Below, piece by piece: positions 17,319 through 25,642 of a stretch of DNA of 64,000 bases (position 1 is its first letter; every line of letters starts with the position of its first letter). The translations under genes were made by a program, and so were the position numbers. This DNA is from an uncultured Alphaproteobacteria bacterium (GTDB lineage: Bacteria; Pseudomonadota; Alphaproteobacteria; HIMB59; GCA-002718135). The stretch spans positions 1-64,000 of the forward strand of contig CACJWQ010000003.1 in the NCBI GenBank assembly GCA_902597015.1. Reading direction: 5' to 3'. The notes under the pieces are model-generated. The model had not been told where the DNA came from, did no database searches, and saw only the letters and a program-made list of their open reading frames with translations.

Positions 17319-18290
17319 CTACAATAATTTTTTCAGAAACTCACTATTTTTTAAATCAGGGCAATTATCTAATCCGTGATCATAATAATCATCATTATTA
17401 TAATCTAAAAATTTTTTTCCTGATTGATTGTGCATAATATCATTTTTATTATCATTAACATGAAAGAATTTATTATTAGTTGAACATTTTGCAGGAAAAC
17501 CCAATGAATGAATCATTTCATGTAAAATTGTTGCTTCTGCATCACCAAAAGTTACATCATTTTTATCATTTAAATGATCTTTGTGAGTGCAAGAAAATAT
17601 TCTGTCATTTTTTGATAAAATTAAATCATCACCAATATATTTTTTAAATCTAGAGTATGTGTAGTAAATTGCTATGTTTCCATCAAATCGTGATTTTCCA
17701 CAAATATCATAATCAATATATTTTCTTTTTTCCCAACCTTCAAAAAAAATAATAAATTTCTTTGAAGAAAAATTATTAAAGAGATCACTATTATCATTAA
17801 TAATTTTTTCAATTTTCTCAGATACTTCAGTAATATCGACGTTCTCATCTTTAGTTTCTAAATCACCAAACCAATCCATAGTTTTATTAACTCTCAAAAA
17901 AGTTACATCAAAATTTCCATTAATTTTTTTATCAAATCTAATTGTTTGGTTATTTGTTTTTTTTTCAAACCAATTATTAATAGCGAGAAGGGATGCTTCT
18001 ATATTTTTATTTACATCATAAAGACGATCCTTTCTTTCACATGGTAGTAAAAAGATTGGATGAAATTGTTTGCCATTATATACATCTTTTTCATCTTTAA
18101 ATGATCTATTCTGATTAACATCACTCTTATGTATAACAAATTCAACTGCATTATTATTATTGCAAGAATCTGGAAGTTTAATTTTGGGTACTAAAAATTT
18201 CCAATCCTCGTTAACAAATTGAAGATAAATCATAATGATACTAATAATTAGAAAAAAACCAATGAAGGGTATCAAAAAATATCTATGCAT
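17319..18290 (-). CDS. Membrane-anchored zincin-like putative metallopeptidase
   Basis: 323 residues. An N-terminal helix (about 5-25) anchors or exports it; the rest is hydrophilic and Asn/Asp/Lys-rich. A zinc-protease motif is seen as ATILHEMIHSLGFPAKC near residue 265 (HExxHxxGF). In true metzincins the third ligand is the residue three after the Gly, here Ala; a later His (FFHVND) and an IMH Met region could play the part, as in leishmanolysin-like enzymes with an insertion (inference). Several Cys (DSCNNN, LPCERK, DICGKS, FSCTHK, AKCST, DNCPD) suggest periplasmic disulfides. Substrate unknown. Upstream and downstream genes do not help. Confidence 0.65.
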   Translation of the reverse strand: MHRYFLIPFIGFFLIISIIMIYLQFVNEDWKFLVPKIKLPDSCNNNNAVEFVIHKSDVNQNRSFKDEKDVYNGKQFHPIFLLPCERKDRLYDVNKNIEASLLAINNWFEKKTNNQTIRFDKKINGNFDVTFLRVNKTMDWFGDLETKDENVDITEVSEKIEKIINDNSDLFNNFSSKKFIIFFEGWEKRKYIDYDICGKSRFDGNIAIYYTYSRFKKYIGDDLILSKNDRIFSCTHKDHLNDKNDVTFGDAEATILHEMIHSLGFPAKCSTNNKFFHVNDNKNDIMHNQSGKKFLDYNNDDYYDHGLDNCPDLKNSEFLKKLL

Positions 18291-18308
18291 AGATTTTAAT
18301 TGTATAAT

Positions 18309-18503
18309 TTATTTTTCTATAAATTTTTTTACAGTATCGTAAAATGAAGGTGTTACTGTAAAGTAATAGCCATTTTCTTCATGGACACTATTATTTCCAA
18401 TACTATTGTCTGAGTGAAAATCTACAAGGTGCTGATAAAAGCGATTGGGGTTATCTACATGGTATTCTCTTCCATCATCTGCTTTAACTATTAAAGTTTT
18501 CAT
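18309..18503 (-). CDS. Small conserved-looking protein, 64 aa
   Basis: From the ATG at 18503 the product is 64 residues, MKTLIVKADDGREYHVDN onward, with predicted strands and a short helix. The frame stays open 18 codons further upstream but that would overlap the divergent GMC gene and adds a hydrophobic stretch unlike the rest, so the shorter start is chosen. It lies 18 bases before the zincin-like gene on the same strand and could be co-transcribed. No family recognised. Confidence 0.5.
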   Translation of the reverse strand: MKTLIVKADDGREYHVDNPNRFYQHLVDFHSDNSIGNNSVHEENGYYFTVTPSFYDTVKKFIEK

Positions 18504-18555
18504 CTTGATATTAAATATAGAAACACGTAAAAAATTAAAATAGAAAAATTTATAC

Positions 18556-20163
18556 ATGGCAAAAAAATATGATTTTATAATTGCAGGTGGTGGAACATCA
18601 GGAATTATTACAGCAACAAAATTAATTGAGCATGGCGCCTCTGTTTTAATTTTAGAAGAAGGAATTAAATCAAATAATTTACTTTTATCGATGCCTGCTG
18701 GTTGGATTAAAGGTTTAGAGAATAGTCCATATTTAAAATTTTATGAATCTATTCCACAAAAACAATTAAATAATCGTCAGCACTTCATAGCTCAAGCCAA
18801 AACTCTTGGCGGGGGATCAAAAGTGAACGGTATGGTTTATATGCGAGGGAAACCTTCAGATTATAATAAATGGGAAGAGGAGACTGAAGATAGTAATTGG
18901 AATTGGAACTCGTTGCTCAAGAATTTTGTTAAACTTGAAAATAATCAACGTATTCAAAATGAATATCATGGAAATAAAGGTAACCTAAAAGTTTCAGATC
19001 CTGGTTATATCGTAGAAGGGTCAAACTTATATATCAAAACAATGCAAGCTATGGGCTTACCTTATAATGAAGATTTTAATGATGGTGATCAATATGGTGT
19101 AGGAACTATGCAATACACCATTGGTAATGGCAAAAGGTGTGATGTCTACAGTGCTTTTTTACAATCAAAAACTAATAATAAAAATTTAGAAATTAAAACT
19201 AGTTCTATTGTAACAAAAGTTATTGTTGATCAAAAAAAAGCAATTGGTGTTGAGTGTGTATCAAATGGTAAATCAATTAAATATTTTGCCAATGATATTA
19301 TTTTAACTGCAGGTGCTTATGTCACCCCTAAAATATTAATGCAATCCGGTATAGGGGAAGAAAAACAATTAAAAGAATTTGATATTCCTGTAATTGAAGA
19401 TTTAAAAGGTGTAGGTAAAAATTTACAGGACCATCATGAAGTTCCTGTTATTTCTAGAGTTAAACCAGGCTATAGTTACTTTAAACAAGATCAAGGCTGG
19501 CGAATGATAAAAAATGGAATTCAGTATTTATTATTTAATTCAGGCCCTGTTCGATCTCAAGGTGTTGATAGTTGTTCTTTTTTTAATCCAGAAAATTTAG
19601 AAGATAAAATTGATCCTAAAATTAAACTGTATTGCGTGCCCATAATGTATACCGATAGAGATACAAAAGGCATAAAACCTGATCATGGTTTAACTCTTAC
19701 ATCTTGTCTAATGAATCCAAAATCAAGAGGAGAGGTTAGAATTCAATCTTCCAACCCATTAGATTTACCTCTTATTGATCCAAATTTCTTAAGTCATGAA
19801 GATGATATGAATGTTATTTTAAATGCGGTAAAGTTTGCAAGAAAGGTTATTCAAACAAAGCCTTTATCTGATATTGTTTTTGAAGAAACAGTTCCTGGTC
19901 AATCGATTAATTCAGATGAAGATCTCATTAACTATTCAAAAAAAATGATCAAAACAAATTGGCATCCTGTTGGCACATGTAAAATGGGTAAAGATAATGA
20001 TGATATGGCAGTTTTAAATACAAAACTTGAAGTGAAGGGAATTAAAAATTTAAGAGTTTTTGATGTGTCTATGATGCCAACAATTGTTGGCGCTAATACT
20101 AATGCTCCTGCTATGGCTATAGCAGATAAAGCTACAGATATGTTATTAAGTTCAAACCACTAA
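18556..20163 (+). CDS. GMC-family FAD oxidoreductase (choline dehydrogenase-like)
   Basis: Flavoenzyme of 535 residues that oxidises an alcohol to aldehyde. FAD-binding DFIIAGGGTSGIITATKLIE at 6-25, GMC signature 1 region GGGSKVNGMVYMRG, ILTAGAYVTPKILMQSGIG (signature 2) and the C-terminal active-site NWHPVGTCKMG and GANTNAPAMAIADKA are all seen; the His of HPVGT is the catalytic base. Choline, PEG or other primary alcohols are known substrates in the family; no BetB-type dehydrogenase is adjacent, so choline is not specifically supported. Divergent from the 64-residue gene with a 52-base gap. Confidence 0.92.
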   Translation: MAKKYDFIIAGGGTSGIITATKLIEHGASVLILEEGIKSNNLLLSMPAGWIKGLENSPYLKFYESIPQKQLNNRQHFIAQAKTLGGGSKVNGMVYMRGKPSDYNKWEEETEDSNWNWNSLLKNFVKLENNQRIQNEYHGNKGNLKVSDPGYIVEGSNLYIKTMQAMGLPYNEDFNDGDQYGVGTMQYTIGNGKRCDVYSAFLQSKTNNKNLEIKTSSIVTKVIVDQKKAIGVECVSNGKSIKYFANDIILTAGAYVTPKILMQSGIGEEKQLKEFDIPVIEDLKGVGKNLQDHHEVPVISRVKPGYSYFKQDQGWRMIKNGIQYLLFNSGPVRSQGVDSCSFFNPENLEDKIDPKIKLYCVPIMYTDRDTKGIKPDHGLTLTSCLMNPKSRGEVRIQSSNPLDLPLIDPNFLSHEDDMNVILNAVKFARKVIQTKPLSDIVFEETVPGQSINSDEDLINYSKKMIKTNWHPVGTCKMGKDNDDMAVLNTKLEVKGIKNLRVFDVSMMPTIVGANTNAPAMAIADKATDMLLSSNH

Positions 20164-20269
20164 ATTAATAAAGAAAATACTAATCAATTGATCTTAATGG
20201 GGCAAAACTCCCTTAGTTTAGAAGGCTTTATACCCCATGAAAATATATAGTGCTTTATTTTTTGTTTAT

Positions 20270-20539
20270 CTACTCGACTAAAAAAACTAATTCTTGACTA
20301 TCTAAATCAACACCTGCATCAGTTCTAAGTTTTGCTAATTCTGGATCTTGCATCGCTGCTTGCATTTTTTCCATCGATTCAATCTCTAAAACTTGATAAA
20401 TTTTAGTTTCATCATCTTTTGGATGGCCATATGCTAAAACTTTTATTCCATATTTTTCTCTATGAGTATCAACACTGAGAAAAAGATTTTTCCATTTTTC
20501 ATAACCTTCTTTTAATTTAACATTCATAATAATTTTCAT
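20270..20539 (-). CDS. Small dimeric-barrel protein (DUF3764-like), 89 aa
   Basis: 89-residue soluble protein, MKIIMNVKLKEGYEKWKNLF at the start, then helix, strand IKVLAYGHPKDDETKIYQVLEI, second helix MEKMQAAMQDPELAKLRTDAG and terminal strand SQELVFLV. This is the ferredoxin-like dimeric barrel plan; the sequence recalls DUF3764 proteins. Role unknown. It sits alone between the GMC gene end (convergent) and the divergent GYD-domain gene; both of these small genes are barrel types. Confidence 0.72.
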   Translation of the reverse strand: MKIIMNVKLKEGYEKWKNLFLSVDTHREKYGIKVLAYGHPKDDETKIYQVLEIESMEKMQAAMQDPELAKLRTDAGVDLDSQELVFLVE

Positions 20540-20610
20540 AATTTAAACCTTTTTTTTGACGTAAAAATTTATAAACTAAATAAATATTATTTAACTTGAA
20601 AGGATTTTAA

Positions 20611-20928
20611 ATGTCAATTTTTATATCACTGGGCATCTATTCACAAAAAGGAGCTGATGGTATTATTAATGGAGACTCGGACAGAAAAGCAGCTATGGAA
20701 AAAATGGTTAGCAGTGTTGGGGGTAAATTAATAGATTATCATATTACAAGAGGTCAGTATGATTTTGTTATGATTACTGAGGCAGACTCATTTGAAAGTA
20801 TGGCTGCATGTGCTTTAAAAGCAAAAGCAGCAGGAACTCTTACAGAAGCAGTTACATTAGAGTCTGTTGATTTAAACAAAGTGAGAGAAATGGGAAATAA
20901 AGTCGATTTTTCTCCTCCTACTTCTTAA
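20611..20928 (+). CDS. GYD-domain protein, 105 aa
   Basis: 105-residue protein of the GYD family (named for a Gly-Tyr-Asp triad; here GQYD in ITRGQYDFVMITEADS). Typical pattern: MSIFISLGIYSQKGADGI, helix RKAAMEKMVSSVGG, KLIDYHITRG, then AACALKAKAAGTLTEAVTLESV. Function of the family is unknown. Ends 6 bases before a bidirectional stem-loop. Divergent from the DUF3764-like gene (71-base gap), so both may share a regulatory region. Confidence 0.85.
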   Translation: MSIFISLGIYSQKGADGIINGDSDRKAAMEKMVSSVGGKLIDYHITRGQYDFVMITEADSFESMAACALKAKAAGTLTEAVTLESVDLNKVREMGNKVDFSPPTS

Positions 20929-20934
20929 TTAAAT

Positions 20935-20958
20935 AAAGCACTCTTATTAGGGTGCTTT
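20935..20958. terminator. Bidirectional intrinsic terminator
   Basis: A 10-base-pair stem AAAGCACTCT / AGGGTGCTTT (one G-T wobble) with a 4-base loop, located between the stop of the GYD gene and the stop of the convergent 253-residue gene. A/T tracts on both sides (AAATAAA and TTTAC) suit termination of both converging transcripts. Confidence 0.75.
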
Positions 20959-20959
20959 A

Positions 20960-21721
20960 CTAGCCAGTTCTATGCAAAGCTTCTTTGAAAATTTGTCCCT
21001 TAGGTAAATTAACTTTATATTCATTTTTTTTAAGCTCTAAAAGACAATGATCAATCATTTCAATTTTTCTTGATAGATAATGTCTATTATTTGGAACAGG
21101 GATATGAATTGGATATCCTCTTACAAATTCAACATGTAAATCAAATTCTCCCATATAAAACTCCTTAAGTACTCTTGCTTTGTCTTTACTGAAATTCTGA
21201 GTTGTTTCTCTAACAATTGCAAATTTTGATCCCTCATTACGTTCGATAGCAACTAATAATTTATTATTTTTGATAATATCCATCCCATAGGGATATAATT
21301 CTAATTTATCCATTTCATCATAAGGTATATCATTATCAAAACGAGATAACTGAACTCCCTCTAAACGAACAACATTTTGTATTTCTAGTTCATTAGGAAA
21401 GAGTGCTGAATATAATGAAATTATTATTTTTGTACCTGTAAAATCAACAGTTGATAATTCAAATCCACAAATCATTACTTCGTCATAATCATCAAAAATA
21501 ACAATTGGTTCGAATAAATACGTTCTTCTTGGATACTCTTGAGACTCAGTAATAATAACCTGATTACCACTTTCTAAGGGAAGCTCTTGCTTAATCATTT
21601 CCTTTGAATTTAATAAACGTAATCGAAGATTATCCTCACCTTTAGCAGCACCAGCTAGAAGGAGAACAATAATAAGGAGGGAGAATAGAAAAATTATGAT
21701 TCTTTTGATAACTGGTGCCAC
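20960..21721 (-). CDS. Hypothetical exported or membrane-anchored protein, 253 aa
   Basis: 253 residues from a GTG start. A single N-terminal hydrophobic helix (about 5-25, basic residues before it) followed by AAKGED suggests a signal peptide or anchor; the rest looks like a periplasmic beta-rich domain with acidic stretches (FDDYDEV, FDNDIPYDEMDKLELYPYG). No enzyme motif is seen and I do not recognise the family. Monocistronic, ended by the shared stem-loop at 20935-20958. Confidence 0.6.
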   Translation of the reverse strand: MAPVIKRIIIFLFSLLIIVLLLAGAAKGEDNLRLRLLNSKEMIKQELPLESGNQVIITESQEYPRRTYLFEPIVIFDDYDEVMICGFELSTVDFTGTKIIISLYSALFPNELEIQNVVRLEGVQLSRFDNDIPYDEMDKLELYPYGMDIIKNNKLLVAIERNEGSKFAIVRETTQNFSKDKARVLKEFYMGEFDLHVEFVRGYPIHIPVPNNRHYLSRKIEMIDHCLLELKKNEYKVNLPKGQIFKEALHRTG

Positions 21722-21812
21722 TGAAACTTCTATAAAAATAAAATTTGATAAAAATGAGAAATCAATAAGGTAATATTAAGATCAAATTAATATATTCTAA
21801 ATTGTGCAAAGT

Positions 21813-21887
21813 ATGATAAAGAAGAATTGTCCTGATTTAGATACTCTAATTGCTGGGACTCAAAACAAAACGCTAAAGGAGATATAA
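21813..21887 (+). CDS. Possible 24-aa upstream ORF coupled to the next gene
   Basis: A short frame MIKKNCPDLDTLIAGTQNKT plus four residues, whose TAA (21885-21887) shares its last A with the ATG of the 62-residue gene (TAATG). The arrangement resembles translational coupling or a leader peptide, and the AAAGGAGAT ribosome site of the next gene is inside it. It has no clear ribosome site of its own, so chance is a real possibility. Confidence 0.25.
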   Translation: MIKKNCPDLDTLIAGTQNKTLKEI

Positions 21888-22075
21888 TGTTCAACTTTAA
21901 ATTATATTTTGCAAAATCTATTAAAGATTTTATTAATCAACGAGAAAAAAAAGAGGGTATTAAAAACATTTTTTTTAAGAAAGTTGATAATAATTTTTTT
22001 GATCTACCAAGAGAAAAACAACTTGAAAGATTAGTTAAAATTTTGGAAGAACAAGGTTTTAAAATTAAAAAATAA
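21887..22075 (+). CDS. Small basic protein, 62 aa, unknown
   Basis: 62 residues, highly charged (about one third Lys/Arg/Glu), with an amphipathic C-terminal helix DLPREKQLERLVKILEEQGFKIKK. A strong AAAGGAGATATA ribosome site lies directly upstream, which supports a real gene. Followed by a stem-loop at 22083-22106. No family recognised; the size and charge resemble small regulators or subunit-associated proteins, but that is not evidence of function. Confidence 0.55.
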   Translation: MFNFKLYFAKSIKDFINQREKKEGIKNIFFKKVDNNFFDLPREKQLERLVKILEEQGFKIKK

Positions 22076-22082
22076 TTGAAAT

Positions 22083-22106
22083 GTGAGAGGTTTTCGTGCC
22101 TCTCAT
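22083..22106. terminator. Intrinsic terminator between convergent genes
   Basis: Stem TGAGAGG / CCTCTCA (7-8 bp including a G-T pair) with an 8-base loop, lying between the 62-residue gene and the convergent 170-residue gene that ends at 22116. T-rich sequence follows on the minus-strand side (ATTTCAATTATTTTTT), so it most likely ends the restriction-modification operon as well as the small plus-strand gene. Confidence 0.65.
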
Positions 22107-22115
22107 AAAATTAGA

Positions 22116-22628
22116 TTAAATAGATTTATTCATCCATTTATTTTCAAGATATTCTAAATCGTCTTTCCATTCCATAATTGCTTTATCAAAATCTCTATAT
22201 TCAATATCTTTACGATTTTCATTTGAAGTTATTAAACCTTGAAGCACTCTATGGAATTTTTTATATCTTTCTAAACTTTTAGGCTTATTCCACTCTAATA
22301 AATAAGTTGGAGACTGTACAAGTGGCAAATCATTACTCATAATCCAATCAATCAAATATCTTCTTCTTTTTTTTGGCTCACCTTGATGGCCAACATGATA
22401 GCCTAGAAAACCTAGCATGCCTAGTTTAGGAGAAGTAGTTTTATATTTTCCCAATTTAAATAATTCTAATCTTCTTTTCCATTCAATCTTAATTGCATTT
22501 ATTGTTTTAATCGCATCCTCTTTTTGAGGTTTTTCATTTGAAATAATATCTATTGCATTATTAAATATTGTAGAAATTTGATTATCATCTTTTTTTTGAA
22601 GAGAATTTATTAACTTATTAATATCCAT
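22116..22628 (-). CDS. Restriction-operon companion protein, 170 aa, unknown
   Basis: 170 residues, soluble, starting 53 bases after the hsdR stop on the same strand. N-terminal half helical and charged; then LGMLGFLGYHVGHQGEPKKR, RRRYLIDWIMSNDLPL, YLLEWNKPKSLERYKKFHRVL and a C-terminal DFDKAIMEWKDDLEYLENKW. This string of elements (GYhVG, RR.L..I...LP, EW..P.S..R, A...W..DL.YL) reminds me of a recurring C-terminal module in accessory-genome proteins; that recollection is not checked. No nuclease or methylase motif is present. A helper or regulator of the type I system is a reasonable guess. Confidence 0.55.
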   Translation of the reverse strand: MDINKLINSLQKKDDNQISTIFNNAIDIISNEKPQKEDAIKTINAIKIEWKRRLELFKLGKYKTTSPKLGMLGFLGYHVGHQGEPKKRRRYLIDWIMSNDLPLVQSPTYLLEWNKPKSLERYKKFHRVLQGLITSNENRKDIEYRDFDKAIMEWKDDLEYLENKWMNKSI

Positions 22629-22681
22629 AATTACGTAATAAATTTCACTTATTGTAAATAATATAAGAAGTTGACACTTGA

Positions 22682-25642
22682 CTAAGTTTTTTTTGATATT
22701 TCGTTTTGATTTTTATTATAATCTGAATATATCTTTTCAAAAATGAGATTTTTTAAAGAATCATTATCATTAATTTTTTTAAAGAAATCAAAGCGTGAGT
22801 TTAGAAACTCTAACATCACATTATCAAACTGTTTTTTCATAAAATCTTCTTTGTTTTGTTGGGAATTTGCTCCATTCATATATTTTTTAATTTCTTCATT
22901 TTCGAATATTTTTTGACGAACACTCTCTAAGTTAATTCTGTCATCTTCTGTGAGCGTAATTCCATATCTTGAATTAACTAAATCAATAATTTCGGATAAT
23001 AAATCTTTACTAGGTTGTTTATAAATTGGAGGATTAACTTCTATTCCTGGATATTCAAAATCCTCAGAAGTTAAGGGATCAATACCAGTATGTAATTTTT
23101 GTATTCTTAAAGACTCTAGATCAATCAAGTTTGTAATATCTATATTAACTACACCTGGTTTTTTCAGTTTTTTATAAAGATAACGATAGAAGAGGTAATG
23201 TTTTTCTAATTCTAAATCTGTAAAGTTAATAATCTGAGATAAGTAACTATAAAGTCTGTTGTAAGATGCAACTTTTAGACGAAAATCTTCTTTTTCTTCA
23301 ATTACTAAAGTATTCCAAAGATCAACTACTGCATCTAACATCGGGTGGATAGATCCTTCATCACGATTTTCATCATAAAATTTTGTACAAAATTCTTCAA
23401 CTTGCTCTTGAGTAAATAAATTAAATGCTTTGATTACACTTTGAATATCATAAAGTTTATTAGGATCAGTTTCTTCCTGAAGTGATAACTCTTCAAAGAA
23501 TTTTTGAAATGATGCATGAACAGACTCAGGATCATTTACAAAATCTAAAACAAAAGTATGCGTTTTACCTGATGCGGTTCTATTTAAACGTGATAGTGTT
23601 TGAACACACTGAACATCTTTTAAACTTTTATCTATATACATTGACTGCATCATGGGTTCATCAAAACCTGTTTGAAATTTATTTGCGACCACTAACAATC
23701 TAAATTTAGGATGTTTAAGACCTGAGGGTACATCCCCATCATGTCCGAGAGTTAGATTGAGACTTTTTTCTGTAAATTTTTCGCCATTTTTATCAAGTTG
23801 TACTTCTCCAGAAAAACCAACCAGACACTGATATGAACTGTTTCTATCTTTTAATTGACGATTTATTTCATGAAAGAATTGAACACAAAGTTTTCTTGTT
23901 TTCACAATAATCATCCCTCTGCTCTTACCTTGAATTTCTTTTGATCCTTTATTAGTAAAATGATCGAGAATAATCTTTACTTTGTTTTCAACTGTAACTT
24001 TATGAGAGTCGACATAATTAAAGATCTGCTTTGTTCCTTGTGATGTGTCTATTTCTATTTCATCATTTTTAACTTGTTTTATTTTAAAATATCTTTTGTA
24101 CGTCGTATAATTTTGAAGTACGTCAAGAGTATACCCTTCATGAATTGACTGTCTCATTGTGTAAGAATGAAAAGGTTCAAATTTTCCTACCGAGTTCTTT
24201 GTTCCAAATATTTCTAGAGTTTTTTCTTTTGGAGTTCCTGTAAATCCAAAGAACGAAATATGTTTTTGTCTTCCTCTTGACTCTATTTGATCTGATAAAA
24301 AGTTTTCTAAAGTATATTCTTCATCTTCGTCATCTTCTTCACGTGTGAGCGTTTCATTTAATGCTCTTCTAAGTTCACCACTTTGACTTGAATGAACTTC
24401 ATCGATAATTACTGCAAACTTCTTTTCTGAGAGTGAGGTAATTTTATCTGATATATAAGGAAATTTTTGAATGGTTGTAATAATGATATCTTTACCAGAC
24501 TCTAAATATTCTTTTAATTCTTTTGATCCTTTTTCTGCCCCAAACACAACACCTTCCATTTTTGAAAGAGAAGAGACAGTATTACGTAATTGATCATCTA
24601 ATACTGTTCGATCAGTTACTACAATAACACTATCAAATATTCTTTTTGTATCATTTTGTTCTCGATAAAGAGATGTTAAAAGATGCGCTAACCAACCAAT
24701 TGAATAAGATTTACCTGAACCGGTTGTATGTTGAACCAGATAATTGTTGCCTTCTCCGTCTTGTCGAACTTGATTTTTTAAACTTCGAATTAACTCTAAC
24801 TGATGATATCGAGGAAATATTTGAACTTCAAAACTACGTGTTTCAATCTTTTTTGATTGTTCATTATAAAACTCATCTTTCTCTTTTGATACGTGGGCAA
24901 AATTTTCAATGATATCTAATAAAGAATTTTGAGTGAGTATTTCTTTCCAAAGATAAGATGAACGATAATCACCTTCGACTGGTGGGTTTTCAATGTGTTT
25001 ATTGTATGGAAAGAAGCGAGTTTTAGCTCCGTTTAGTCTCGTAGTCATAGAAACTTCATTATTATCAACACAGAAATGAACTAATACTCTTTTGAATTTT
25101 AATAAAGGTTCTTTGGGATCACGGTCATATCTGTATTGATTTTCAGAATGTTTTATATTCTGACCTGTGAGTTGATTTTTAAGTTCCAAAGTAACAATTG
25201 GAATGCCATTTAAAAATAACCCCATATCTATTGAGTTTTCATTCTTGGTAGAGTAATGAAGTTGGCGAACTACAGTAAATGTGTTTGATTTATATTGTAG
25301 AAGATGATCGGGGTTTAAATCACTTTTAGGTTCAAAATAAGATAGGTTTAAATACACACCTCTATCAATTACTTGGTGTCTTAAGACGTCAATAATCCCA
25401 CGTTTGGAAATCTCTGATGAGATCCTAGAGAGGATCTTGTTCTCCGTATCGACATCGTAAATTTCTTGAAGACGACTCCATTCTACTGGTTGTGTTCTTT
25501 TAATGAAATCAATGACGTGATCTCGGATTAAACAAAGATTACGGTCATATTCACTGAAATGGTTGGATGAATAACCCGCTGTGTTGAGGTGATCTTCAAT
25601 TTGATCCTCAAATCTTTTCTCAGTAGGACTGAGACCATTCAT
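22682..25642 (-). CDS. hsdR: Type I restriction enzyme, R subunit (HsdR)
   Basis: 986-residue motor/nuclease subunit that translocates DNA and cuts it when unmethylated target sites are recognised. PD-(D/E)xK nuclease near the N-terminus: Asp139 and Glu153-Leu-Lys155 in IPIVTLELKNQ. Superfamily 2 helicase: Walker A HTTGSGKSYS (306-315), IIDEVHSSQSG box, FFGFTGTP motif III, and NKFQTGFDEP with QTLSRLNRT motifs of the second RecA domain. A helical C-terminus follows for binding the methylase. Intact, normal length. Its ATG overlaps the hsdS stop by 4 bases. Confidence 0.96.
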   Translation of the reverse strand: MNGLSPTEKRFEDQIEDHLNTAGYSSNHFSEYDRNLCLIRDHVIDFIKRTQPVEWSRLQEIYDVDTENKILSRISSEISKRGIIDVLRHQVIDRGVYLNLSYFEPKSDLNPDHLLQYKSNTFTVVRQLHYSTKNENSIDMGLFLNGIPIVTLELKNQLTGQNIKHSENQYRYDRDPKEPLLKFKRVLVHFCVDNNEVSMTTRLNGAKTRFFPYNKHIENPPVEGDYRSSYLWKEILTQNSLLDIIENFAHVSKEKDEFYNEQSKKIETRSFEVQIFPRYHQLELIRSLKNQVRQDGEGNNYLVQHTTGSGKSYSIGWLAHLLTSLYREQNDTKRIFDSVIVVTDRTVLDDQLRNTVSSLSKMEGVVFGAEKGSKELKEYLESGKDIIITTIQKFPYISDKITSLSEKKFAVIIDEVHSSQSGELRRALNETLTREEDDEDEEYTLENFLSDQIESRGRQKHISFFGFTGTPKEKTLEIFGTKNSVGKFEPFHSYTMRQSIHEGYTLDVLQNYTTYKRYFKIKQVKNDEIEIDTSQGTKQIFNYVDSHKVTVENKVKIILDHFTNKGSKEIQGKSRGMIIVKTRKLCVQFFHEINRQLKDRNSSYQCLVGFSGEVQLDKNGEKFTEKSLNLTLGHDGDVPSGLKHPKFRLLVVANKFQTGFDEPMMQSMYIDKSLKDVQCVQTLSRLNRTASGKTHTFVLDFVNDPESVHASFQKFFEELSLQEETDPNKLYDIQSVIKAFNLFTQEQVEEFCTKFYDENRDEGSIHPMLDAVVDLWNTLVIEEKEDFRLKVASYNRLYSYLSQIINFTDLELEKHYLFYRYLYKKLKKPGVVNIDITNLIDLESLRIQKLHTGIDPLTSEDFEYPGIEVNPPIYKQPSKDLLSEIIDLVNSRYGITLTEDDRINLESVRQKIFENEEIKKYMNGANSQQNKEDFMKKQFDNVMLEFLNSRFDFFKKINDNDSLKNLIFEKIYSDYNKNQNEISKKT

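Noticed and set aside
20164..20269. Possible structured RNA between the GMC gene and the DUF3764-like gene
   Set aside because: A short GGGG/CCCC pairing (near 20199 and 20232) is interrupted and no conserved motif is recognisable.
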